Source: an uncultured Ignavibacteria bacterium (GTDB lineage: Bacteria; Bacteroidota; Ignavibacteria; Kapaibacteriales; Kapaibacteriaceae). From it: 64,000 bases of DNA. The translations under genes and the position numbers were made by a program. Shown here in pieces: positions 55,107 to 62,699 of the stretch. The number at the start of each line of letters is the position of its first letter. The first letter of the stretch is position 1. The notes beneath the pieces are model-generated. The model saw nothing but the letters and a program-made list of their open reading frames with translations, ran no database searches and had not been told where the DNA came from. The stretch lies in the NCBI GenBank assembly GCA_937870915.1, contig CALMZQ010000062.1, positions 1-64,000 of the forward strand. Direction: 5' to 3'.

Positions 55107-58100
55107 CTAAAAGCTATAACTAGCGCTCACGTATGTAAGGCGTGGGATGTTGGATGCGCCATAAGCTTCGTAGTGCTTCCTATCAAGGAGGTTGTTGATC
55201 GCGAGACCGAGTCGGAGTTCGTCTGTCACAAAGACGCCGGCGTTGAGATTCACAACGGCGTAGGATGGAACGAACCCTTGGAAGTCTCCGGCAAGCCATG
55301 CAAATCCCTCTACGTAGCGAAGCATCACCGAAGCGTCCCATGAGAGCGGGACTTCGTAGCTGGCACCAACATTGATGCGGTGTGGCGACGTGTTCGGTGA
55401 GAGAAGGGCACTGCCAGTGGCAAGGAATGGATTGGTTGTTTTCGCGTCAAGCAGATTCGCGTGGTAATATGCGTAGTTCGCTGTAAGCTGGAGATAGTTG
55501 GTGAGTGAATATTGTGCGCTCACTTCAACACCGAACTGCTCCACAAGACCAAGATTCGTGTTCGAGACTATAAAGGCCGCCTCGTCTTCATAGGTAGTGA
55601 AGCGCGCTCTATCCTGCGGGGTGAGAGCCCCATAGACCATACTGTCAACGAGACCGGTGTATTGTTTGAGATCGTCCGGAAGTTCTTTCGAGCTGGACCA
55701 TGTGCTGTAGTTGGCATTCACACCGGGAAGGAATCCGGAGATGAAGTTCTTCATGCGGTTATAGTACACGTCCACAGTAACAAAGAAGCGATTGGTGATC
55801 TGTCCATTGTAGCCGAATTCGAATCCGATGTTTTGTTCTACATCGAGCTCTAGGTTTCCAACGCCATAGGCAACGGGTTGGATGCCACGAGGGTCCGTTG
55901 GACTCGTTATGGTAGTGTCATACAGTCCCAAGTCTACGTTCTGTGGGGTTCCCGTGAGCTTGGACAGTGTGTCGTTGATGCTTACTTGAACAGGGCGGAA
56001 GTTGACGGGTTTCCCTTGAGCGTTGAAGGCTGGACGGAAGCCATACTTGCGATAGAGCTCCGAAAAGTTTGCGCGTTGGAAGGACCTGCCAGCCGAAACA
56101 CGGAATGTCTGACCAACGATCGGGGAGAACAGCACGGCAAGTCGCGGTGAAAACTGCTGCGGATAGATGTTTGCGTTATCATAGCGAGCAGATGCAACGA
56201 TGGAGAGATTCTCAACGGGCTTGGCTTCGATCTGACCGTACAAACCGAGGAGTCGTGCAAGAATCGGTTCATCCGGGAAGACAGTATTCTCCGATGCAAT
56301 GGACATGTGTTGGTACTGTGTGCCAACGATGTAGTTTACAGACTCACTGATGTTGTTCGTGTATTGTGCGTCGAGATTGAGATCCCAGGAATCATCGAGA
56401 ATGATCGTTCCGGGAGGCGCAGCAAGGATGCGCATAGTGTCTAGCGTCCGACGTGCATTGTATGTAGACTGCACATGGAAGTGTGTGTCATTGTAGGCAA
56501 TGCGTGCGAATGGTTTCTCCGATTGTGGAACGTGAATACGACCGGAGCCGGCAAGCATCACTTCGTTGCCAAACTGCGAATACCCGAATTCGCCAAGGAT
56601 CACCTGTGTTGGACTGAGGTCGTAATCAAGGCGTACGGTACCGTAGGTTGCAAAGGTCTCGCGATCTTCAGATGTGACCTGATTGAGCTCGCGAGCGGCT
56701 GGCCATAGTGATGGGTACTCTGCCACCATGGACGCACTATCTGTGCGGTTCTGTGCGAGATTGTAGGACTGCGAATGCCCGATAGTAACCTTATAGGCAA
56801 GGTCGCCAAGTGTACCTGCATGCCGAACGTCTCCGCGCAGCGTTTTATAGTCGCCCGCAAGCAACGAGACCTTCGTTCCCAGTGCCTCGCGCGGCGAGAG
56901 CGTGGTCATGTTCAAAACACCATTGAAGGCATTTGCACCATATAGTGCCGCAGCTGGTCCACGAACAAGTTCTATACTACGGAAGTCTCCAAGCGAACTC
57001 GCAAAGGAATTCCACTCAACGGCTCCGATCTGTTGCAACGAAACATCTCGTCCGTCTACAAGTACCAGAAGTCTGCGATTCGTACTGTTGTTAAAACCAC
57101 GCGTGTTTACGTTGAAATCTGTTGCACCGTTCTGTACGATGTCTACACCATTCAATCCCTCGAGTGCCTTGCCAAGTTGATTGCCACGCGAAAGGCGTTG
57201 AATGTCTGCCTCCGTTACGGCGGTTACTGCTGAGGGTGTTTCGGTGATCTTCTCCATGCGCTTGCTAGCGCTATAGACCACAACTTCGTTGGCTGAGATC
57301 TCCCCACGCTCAATCGTCGCTTCCATGCGTGTAGTGTCATTATCCTTTACCTCGATGTCCGTAATCGTCGTATCAAGGATCTCAAGCCCCTTAAATGAAA
57401 GAGTGTGTTTCCCGGGAGCAAGGTTCTTTAGTACAAACATGCCCTTGCTGTTCGTATATGCAGTGCGCTTTGCTTCTACGTTGTTCACGCGTACGTTGCG
57501 TGCCGGTTCTTTTGAATCGGAGAGTCTTACCGTGCCAATGATCGTACCGGTTCCTGCCACGAGCGACGTGCTTGCAAGAATTGTCATGATCACCAGTTTC
57601 ACTGCCCAAAGGATCTTCCTGTATCCTTGCGCGGCACGCTCCTTGCCCATGGTTGCATAGACGTTTGGATCGGTTGGTGTATAGGTATCTAGTCCGTCAA
57701 CGTAGCGATTGAACATGCAGAACGAAGCCCCTATTAGTAGTGAATCGTGGATCTCGAGACTTGTTGCCCCAACATCACGTGCGTTTTGAATTGCCTCCTG
57801 AGAGACGGACGAACCGGAATCCCGGATGAGGAGTGCCAGAGTGATTAGTGCATTCAGCTTGGTCGAGATGTTCGCGCTCGTGTGATCAGTAGCAACAGCT
57901 TCCACCAGAGCAACATCATTGTTCAGATGTGCCGCGGCGATGGCACCATGCACTGCGGAGCAATACACGCAGGAGTTTGCTCGTGATACCGCGGTGGCGA
58001 TGAGTTCTCGTTCGCCCTTTGTTAGAGAGTGTGCGTCGTGCAGCAACACGCTGGCAAGTTCGTTGAGGTGAACGGCGATGTCCGGACGCGACATCATTGG

Positions 58101-58145
58101 ACCTCGTATTCCCGGTGCGCCCTCGGGGAGCTCAATGTGTGGCAT
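55107..58145 (-). CDS. AhpD/CMD-peroxidase domain fused in frame to TonB-dependent receptor
   Basis: 1012 residues from ATG 58145, which has GGAAGGGGC upstream and overlaps the previous gene by 14 nt; the frame opens at 58214. Residues 1-178 are a carboxymuconolactone-decarboxylase/AhpD-like domain (MPHIELPE start, Cys59-x2-Cys62-x3-His66, FCMFNRYVDGL about 142), closely like the two upstream paralogues. Residues 179-198 (ILWAVKLVIMTILASTSLVA) look like a signal-peptide core. Then follow a CarboxypepD-regulatory domain (about 200-285), TonB plug (SASKRMEKITETPSAVTAVTEAD, LVLVDGRDVS, ELVRGPAAALYGANAFNGVLN) and beta-barrel ending in the terminal Phe (YSF). No stop separates the two. Either a true fusion, or an internal start (Met166 or Met187) makes the receptor. 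Confidence 0.85.
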   Translation of the reverse strand: MPHIELPEGAPGIRGPMMSRPDIAVHLNELASVLLHDAHSLTKGERELIATAVSRANSCVYCSAVHGAIAAAHLNNDVALVEAVATDHTSANISTKLNALITLALLIRDSGSSVSQEAIQNARDVGATSLEIHDSLLIGASFCMFNRYVDGLDTYTPTDPNVYATMGKERAAQGYRKILWAVKLVIMTILASTSLVAGTGTIIGTVRLSDSKEPARNVRVNNVEAKRTAYTNSKGMFVLKNLAPGKHTLSFKGLEILDTTITDIEVKDNDTTRMEATIERGEISANEVVVYSASKRMEKITETPSAVTAVTEADIQRLSRGNQLGKALEGLNGVDIVQNGATDFNVNTRGFNNSTNRRLLVLVDGRDVSLQQIGAVEWNSFASSLGDFRSIELVRGPAAALYGANAFNGVLNMTTLSPREALGTKVSLLAGDYKTLRGDVRHAGTLGDLAYKVTIGHSQSYNLAQNRTDSASMVAEYPSLWPAARELNQVTSEDRETFATYGTVRLDYDLSPTQVILGEFGYSQFGNEVMLAGSGRIHVPQSEKPFARIAYNDTHFHVQSTYNARRTLDTMRILAAPPGTIILDDSWDLNLDAQYTNNISESVNYIVGTQYQHMSIASENTVFPDEPILARLLGLYGQIEAKPVENLSIVASARYDNANIYPQQFSPRLAVLFSPIVGQTFRVSAGRSFQRANFSELYRKYGFRPAFNAQGKPVNFRPVQVSINDTLSKLTGTPQNVDLGLYDTTITSPTDPRGIQPVAYGVGNLELDVEQNIGFEFGYNGQITNRFFVTVDVYYNRMKNFISGFLPGVNANYSTWSSSKELPDDLKQYTGLVDSMVYGALTPQDRARFTTYEDEAAFIVSNTNLGLVEQFGVEVSAQYSLTNYLQLTANYAYYHANLLDAKTTNPFLATGSALLSPNTSPHRINVGASYEVPLSWDASVMLRYVEGFAWLAGDFQGFVPSYAVVNLNAGVFVTDELRLGLAINNLLDRKHYEAYGASNIPRLTYVSASYSF

Positions 58146-58686
58146 TGGCAAGCCCCTTCCGAACATATCCCTGCGTGGAAAGTCTATCGGCAAGTGTTTC
58201 GAAGTATGCATCATCGTCCGGACACACAGACGCTAAGCCATCCACGTATCTGTTGTACATGCAGAATAATGCCGCGATCAAAACCGTATCGTGAATCTCT
58301 ACATCCGTGGCACCAACCCTACGTGCATCGTCGATGAGCTCCTGCGATACACCACGTGGACTTGCTCGAACGGCCGAGGCGATCACGAGCAATCTGGAGA
58401 TTCGAGGGTGAAGGGGGCTTGCCAACGGGTTGTCGATGATCGATCGAACGAGATCCATGGACCCAACGTAGCGAGCTGCTGTAGTCGTATGTGCGCGTGT
58501 GCAGAACTGGCACTCATTGCCATCACATACGATTGAGGCGATGAGTTCGCGCTCACCTTCAGTGAGTGAGGATGGACCACGAAGAATGAACTGCGTCAGC
58601 TCGCGGATTGATTCTGATGTATCGAGTCTGCTCTCAAGGAGACCCGTTATTCCAGGAAGTCCGGACGGGATTTCAATGTGTGGCAT
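58132..58686 (-). CDS. AhpD/CMD-like alkylhydroperoxidase paralogue 2
   Basis: 184 residues from ATG 58686, with GGAGG eight bases upstream; an upstream frame to 58779 lies inside the neighbour. The start MPHIEIPSGLPGITG matches that of the fused paralogue (MPHIELPEGAPGIRG). Cys59-x2-Cys62-x3-His66 (ECQFCTRAH) is the CMD/AhpD redox motif; HDTVLIAALFCMYNRYVDGL is the conserved C-terminal motif. AhpD-like proteins reduce peroxides through the Cys pair or act as redox carriers. It overlaps the fused gene by 14 nt and follows paralogue 3 by one base, so all three are co-translated. Confidence 0.85.
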   Translation of the reverse strand: MPHIEIPSGLPGITGLLESRLDTSESIRELTQFILRGPSSLTEGERELIASIVCDGNECQFCTRAHTTTAARYVGSMDLVRSIIDNPLASPLHPRISRLLVIASAVRASPRGVSQELIDDARRVGATDVEIHDTVLIAALFCMYNRYVDGLASVCPDDDAYFETLADRLSTQGYVRKGLANATH

Positions 58687-58687
58687 A

Positions 58688-59227
58688 TCACCGACCTCCG
58701 TCATAGCCAACTTCGGCCATACGCTTGCCCATTTCGATGTAGGCGGCAGGATCGCGAGGTGTAAGCGCTTGCAACCCATCTACGTAACGATTGAACATGC
58801 AGAAGGCCGCAGAGATCAGGACAGCATCATGGATATCTCTATCAACGGCACCTTCTGCGCGGGCAGCTGCAACGTCTTCATCGGTGACGATACGACCACC
58901 CCTGCGAACCTTTTCGGCAATGACGAGCAATGCCTGCAGCTTTGGGCTAACAACGGAATGATCACCACGATAGACAACGGCGTCAACCACGTCGGCCTCC
59001 GAGCCATAGTGATGCCTAGCCGCTGCGGCGTGAGACATCGTGCAGAATGTGCACTGATTGCCATGAGAAATGAAGGCCGCTATCAGCTCACGTTCGCCCT
59101 TTGTGAGGGGGCTTTCCCCATGTAGCAGTGCGTGTGCAAGTCTGCGCAATGGAGCACCGGTTTCCGGACGGAACTCAAAGAGACTGCGGATTCCGGGTAT
59201 AGACGCGTCAACAGGAACAAAGGCCAT
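58688..59227 (-). CDS. AhpD/CMD-like alkylhydroperoxidase paralogue 3
   Basis: 179 residues starting MAFVPVDASIPGIRS. It has Cys59-x2-Cys62-x3-His66 (QCTFCTMSH), in the same position as its two paralogues, the shared LTKGERELIA (about 41) and HDAVLISAAFCMFNRYVDGL (about 134-153). The C-terminus YIEMGKRMAEVGYDG corresponds to YATMGKERAAQGYRK in the fused protein, where that protein continues into the membrane segment. It lies seven bases after the MFS stop and one base before paralogue 2. Likely a cytoplasmic peroxidase-related redox enzyme; the substrate is unknown. Confidence 0.85.
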   Translation of the reverse strand: MAFVPVDASIPGIRSLFEFRPETGAPLRRLAHALLHGESPLTKGERELIAAFISHGNQCTFCTMSHAAAARHHYGSEADVVDAVVYRGDHSVVSPKLQALLVIAEKVRRGGRIVTDEDVAAARAEGAVDRDIHDAVLISAAFCMFNRYVDGLQALTPRDPAAYIEMGKRMAEVGYDGGR

Positions 59228-59233
59228 GATGAG

Positions 59234-60448
59234 TTAGATCGTTGGTGATTGAAGTGCAGGGTGTGGTTCGCGCGCAAACCACGTGATGGTAAGTCCAATG
59301 GCAAGGGGCGCTGTAAAAACAAGCAGTGCTTCTTGATAACCGCCAAGTGCAACGGCAAGAAAACCCACGTTCAACACGGCGCCGGCTGTGATGAGTCTGC
59401 CGGCGTTGAAGCAGACTCCCACACTCGTTGCTCGTATACGCGGTGGGAAGAGCTCAGGGATGTAGAATGCCATCATACCCTGACACATGCCAAAGAATAC
59501 AGCCAGAGCCGATACGAGAAACATCATCGTGCCTGGCGTTGATGGTGCAGAGGTGTATAGTGCGAGGCAGCCAATGAGTGCACCCGAATAACACACAACA
59601 ACCGTCTTGACGCGGCCGATGCGACGTGCGATCACACCGGAAAAGATGCTACCAACGATGCCACCAATGCCCAGTGATACCATGATGGAGCCACGCAAAC
59701 CAGCTCCTGAATCATTGCCCGGGAAGAGTGCTGTTGCCCACGTAGGCAGCCATGAAAAGGATGCCCAGAGAGTGATGAGCATGCAGCCAAACAACAGCGA
59801 ACCGATGATGAGGTCCCGACGTGATTGACGGAGCGCACTTGCAAGCCTTTCTGTGGGCTCCGATTCGTGGTGCATCGTGGTCGCCACCGGCTTTGTAGAT
59901 AGTGACCCAACGGCAGGGACGAGTAATGCAAAAAAGAGCATAACGAATGATGCATCACTCCATAACATATCGGTGGACTGTAACCCGCCAAGAAAGACGA
60001 TGCCAAAGGCGTAGGAGTTAGCAAGGAGCCCCATGAAAACCGGACGACGCCCGTGCGATAGTACTTCTGCTCCAAGTGTTGTTGATATCACCATCGTAGA
60101 TCCGACACCGATCCCGGTAATGAACCGAACGATGTAGGCAAATGCTGGAGAGGGGGCTAGTGGCAATGAAGCAGCGCCCAGAACTGCGATACTTAATGCT
60201 ATTGCAAGAACGGGGAGCCTTCCGCGGAGGTCCGCAAACAGTCCAAGGACAACACCTCCCGTAACCCAACCAACAAGAAAGACGGATTGCAGGAATGCTC
60301 CTATCTGCGCAGTCTCCTCCAATGGTGCTGTTGGCGCCAAGGTTGCAGTGATAGACGGGAGAAAGGTAGGAACCAGAGTGGCGATGGAGCCGGAGGCTAG
60401 TCCGGCGCACCAACACAGGGCGAACGTAAGCCATTGGCGTGTTGTCAT
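59234..60448 (-). CDS. MFS transporter (AAHS/SP-like) of the AhpD operon
   Basis: 404 residues, twelve membrane segments. Motif A region LGLFADLRGRLPVL (about 69-82), SGVIARRIGRVKTV (about 267) and YIPELFPPRIRATSVGVCFNAGRL (about 324-347) fit the sugar/organic-acid (SV2/AAHS) branch of the MFS. The start ATG 60448 gives the first helix directly after MTTRQWL. A TACCTTTG box lies four bases upstream of it on the minus strand, so transcripts could be nearly leaderless. It is the first gene of the operon that continues with three AhpD-like proteins and the TonB receptor. Confidence 0.85.
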   Translation of the reverse strand: MTTRQWLTFALCWCAGLASGSIATLVPTFLPSITATLAPTAPLEETAQIGAFLQSVFLVGWVTGGVVLGLFADLRGRLPVLAIALSIAVLGAASLPLAPSPAFAYIVRFITGIGVGSTMVISTTLGAEVLSHGRRPVFMGLLANSYAFGIVFLGGLQSTDMLWSDASFVMLFFALLVPAVGSLSTKPVATTMHHESEPTERLASALRQSRRDLIIGSLLFGCMLITLWASFSWLPTWATALFPGNDSGAGLRGSIMVSLGIGGIVGSIFSGVIARRIGRVKTVVVCYSGALIGCLALYTSAPSTPGTMMFLVSALAVFFGMCQGMMAFYIPELFPPRIRATSVGVCFNAGRLITAGAVLNVGFLAVALGGYQEALLVFTAPLAIGLTITWFAREPHPALQSPTI

Positions 60449-60452
60449 CAAG

Positions 60453-60460
60453 CAAAGGTA
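60453..60460 (-). promoter_or_regulatory. possible -7 box of the AhpD/TonB operon
   Basis: TACCTTTG (minus) matches TAnnTTTG exactly, with ATTG 21 nt further upstream (60482-60485, one base off TTTG). It ends four bases before the MFS start, which would imply a leaderless or almost leaderless transcript, so confidence is low. Confidence 0.3.
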
Positions 60461-60550
60461 GACGCGATTGAGGGCACTGTGCAATGTCGTAATTGAACTA
60501 AGGAACATAGGTTCATTAACAATTGGGATACTATCGAATCAGTATGACGC

Positions 60551-60558
60551 TATCTTTG
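60551..60558 (+). promoter_or_regulatory. -7 box of the DUF2238 gene
   Basis: TATCTTTG matches TAnnTTTG and lies 29 nt upstream of the start at 60588. The -33 box is weak (ATTG at 60522 with 25-nt spacing). Confidence 0.5.
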
Positions 60559-60587
60559 CCGATCAACGTCATAAACACAGAGTTGTC

Positions 60588-61229
60588 ATGACCACCGCTA
60601 CGTCCCCAACACTTCATGCAATAGCAAAGAACCCATTCTTGGCCATAGTGACATCTGTCTACGCCTTAGTCTGGATCTGGTTCGCCATAGACCCTGCCTG
60701 GAGACCCCAATGGTGGTTGGATAACATCATGGTCTTTGTTTTTGTGGGCGGACTTGTCGCCACCTATCGGCGCTATCCGGTATCAGATCTCTCGTATCTG
60801 CTCATTGCAATCTTTATGTGTTTCCATGCAGTGGGCGCAAACATGAGCTATTCAAGTGTTCCGCTTGGTGCGTGGATGTCGGAGGTGCTTGGTTTTGCCC
60901 GACCCAACGTCTACGATCGACTAGTACACTTTCTCTTCGGACTATTGTTGGTGTATCCATTGCATGAAGTGTTGAGACGCTATTCGCATCTTCAAGGGAA
61001 GTGGCTGATCATACTCCCGGTGGACTTCATACTCTCCTACAGTGCGGCCTACGAGCTCATCGAGGCTGCAACGGCATGGACCATGTCCCCTGAAGACTAT
61101 GATCCATTTGTAGGGCTCCAGGGTGATATCTGGGACGGATATCGAGATATGTTGTGTGCTGTATCCGGTGCGTTTATTACAATGGCGTCTCTTTCGGTTA
61201 AGAGGCGGTTGTCAATTCGTTCTCGATAG
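60588..61229 (+). CDS. DUF2238 (YjdF-like) membrane protein
   Basis: 213 residues from ATG 60588, downstream of a TATCTTTG box; the frame opens at 60468 but that would precede the promoter. About six hydrophobic segments. The YjdF family motifs include MCFHAVGANMSYSSVPLG (about 77-94), NVYDRLVHFLFGLLLVYPLHEVLRR (about 105-129) and DPFVGLQGDIWDGYRDM (about 178-194). It is an inner-membrane protein of unknown function. It diverges from the AhpD/TonB operon and converges on the IgGFc-like gene with a 15-nt gap. Confidence 0.88.
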   Translation: MTTATSPTLHAIAKNPFLAIVTSVYALVWIWFAIDPAWRPQWWLDNIMVFVFVGGLVATYRRYPVSDLSYLLIAIFMCFHAVGANMSYSSVPLGAWMSEVLGFARPNVYDRLVHFLFGLLLVYPLHEVLRRYSHLQGKWLIILPVDFILSYSAAYELIEAATAWTMSPEDYDPFVGLQGDIWDGYRDMLCAVSGAFITMASLSVKRRLSIRSR

Positions 61230-61244
61230 AACAGGTCCTGACAA

Positions 61245-62567
61245 CTACCGCTTTAGCACAGTACTCCCGCCTACACCATAGGCGTCGAATGCGTTGCTTG
61301 AATAACCGAACCCGTGCACAAACACGCCAACTGGTTCATCTGAGCTGATAGTATGCATGCCCGGCGTGACCATGACCGATGCCCAACGAAACTCGCTGCT
61401 GCTATGCTTCCGCACAGACGAATCAGCAAGGAGCGTACCGTCGATCACTACATCGTCGCTATGGCCGGGTGGTAGGATCACTGTGAGATAGTTGTTCCAC
61501 TCGGCATCAGTTATGGCCATAACAACCTGCACTCTAGCGTAGTCCGAAACAGATGGAACAGCGATCATGCACGGGTCGCCTACACTATCGCCATTGTTAA
61601 AGCCTGGTGAAAGCAACATCACTTGCATCGCCTGATTGGCTTCGATCCAAACCGGCTCGAGTTTCCGATCGAGGTCTACAAACAGTTGACTCGCAAGCTT
61701 CTCGCCTGTCTCACCATTTACGGTAAGATTAGCCCCCTCCGATGCAGCGATAACTCGTACGATGGAGAATGATCTGCCTTCGAGCGGAGGAACAAACACA
61801 CTTGCGCCAAGGGAGGGGATGGGGCGGAGTTGTTCGTACAGCGGATTGCATGCCTCCGTTTTTTCCGGGACATAGGCGCAGTTGTGACCCGTGATTACAG
61901 CCACCGGAGCCGTGGCGTTGATAATCGTGCCCGTTGGATCACAGTTCGAATCCGTTGTGAAAGGGGCTCGATAGGTCCAAACCTCGCCCTTGCCAAGTGA
62001 TATCATGAAGCCTGCTGCGAGAGACGAATCAAATGCGCGGCTCTGTGCCGGACCAGTGATGCGCAGCTGGGTGCCATCTGTTGTCCCAATGATGGAGAAG
62101 AGACCAGTGAGATCAGCTGCGAGCTTCGTAAAGCTTGCAACAACGTACGATGTACCGAGCTGTCCCGTAGAATGCACGCTAAAGGCTTCTGTGGACTGGA
62201 AACGAGAAGAAAGAGCTGTGATCGCAACCGGTGATTGGGTTGTAACAAAGATTGCGTGTTTCGATGAGCCCTGTTCAGCAACAATCGCCTCGCCGGGAAG
62301 TTGAAGTACAGCGGCTACGCCAGCCTGCAGCGTTAGCGATGTGTCGAAGCCTACTGACGGAATGCGCACATGTACTGTGTTTGCCACGGAAGAGCCCAAA
62401 TGGACTGTGTGCTGCACTTCTGCCGGCGTAACACGACGCAGATCGGATGTGCTCCGCTGATTGGCTCGGAAATTCGGTGGGAAGCAGAACACATAGTCTT
62501 CTGCTAATGCCGGCGGGATGGCTATTGCAACAAAAAGCACGAAAAGGATAAGTCGGGAGATACCCAT
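61245..62567 (-). CDS. secreted IgGFc-binding-domain-like protein
   Basis: 440 residues from ATG 62567; a GTG at 62576 is the alternative. A signal peptide (MGISRLILFVLFVAIAIPPALA) is followed by YVFCFPPNF. Motifs QLGTSYVVASF (about 140), PVAVITGHNCAYVP (about 220) and VFVHGFGYSSNAFDAYGVGGS near the end match the IgGFc-binding N-terminal domain (Pfam IgGFc_binding), common in secreted Bacteroidota proteins and not necessarily antibody-related. No T9SS domain follows. It may mediate surface adhesion; function unknown. It is divergent from the EF-G gene. Confidence 0.75.
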   Translation of the reverse strand: MGISRLILFVLFVAIAIPPALAEDYVFCFPPNFRANQRSTSDLRRVTPAEVQHTVHLGSSVANTVHVRIPSVGFDTSLTLQAGVAAVLQLPGEAIVAEQGSSKHAIFVTTQSPVAITALSSRFQSTEAFSVHSTGQLGTSYVVASFTKLAADLTGLFSIIGTTDGTQLRITGPAQSRAFDSSLAAGFMISLGKGEVWTYRAPFTTDSNCDPTGTIINATAPVAVITGHNCAYVPEKTEACNPLYEQLRPIPSLGASVFVPPLEGRSFSIVRVIAASEGANLTVNGETGEKLASQLFVDLDRKLEPVWIEANQAMQVMLLSPGFNNGDSVGDPCMIAVPSVSDYARVQVVMAITDAEWNNYLTVILPPGHSDDVVIDGTLLADSSVRKHSSSEFRWASVMVTPGMHTISSDEPVGVFVHGFGYSSNAFDAYGVGGSTVLKR

Positions 62568-62624
62568 ATCGAACACCCTCCAAGGTAGTGCGACAAATAT
62601 GCCCTAATTCTACGCACCTATTCA

Positions 62625-62657
62625 TTTGCCGTGTCTCGACTAATTCCCCTATCTTTG
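62625..62657 (+). promoter_or_regulatory. promoter of the EF-G gene
   Basis: TTTG (62625-62628), 21 nt, TATCTTTG (62650-62657), both boxes perfect. The gene has its own promoter rather than lying in an rpsL-rpsG-fusA operon. Confidence 0.7.
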
Positions 62658-62699
62658 TGGTCTTTGGCTATTCTCTCAAACTTTCTTAGGTGACCTGCT

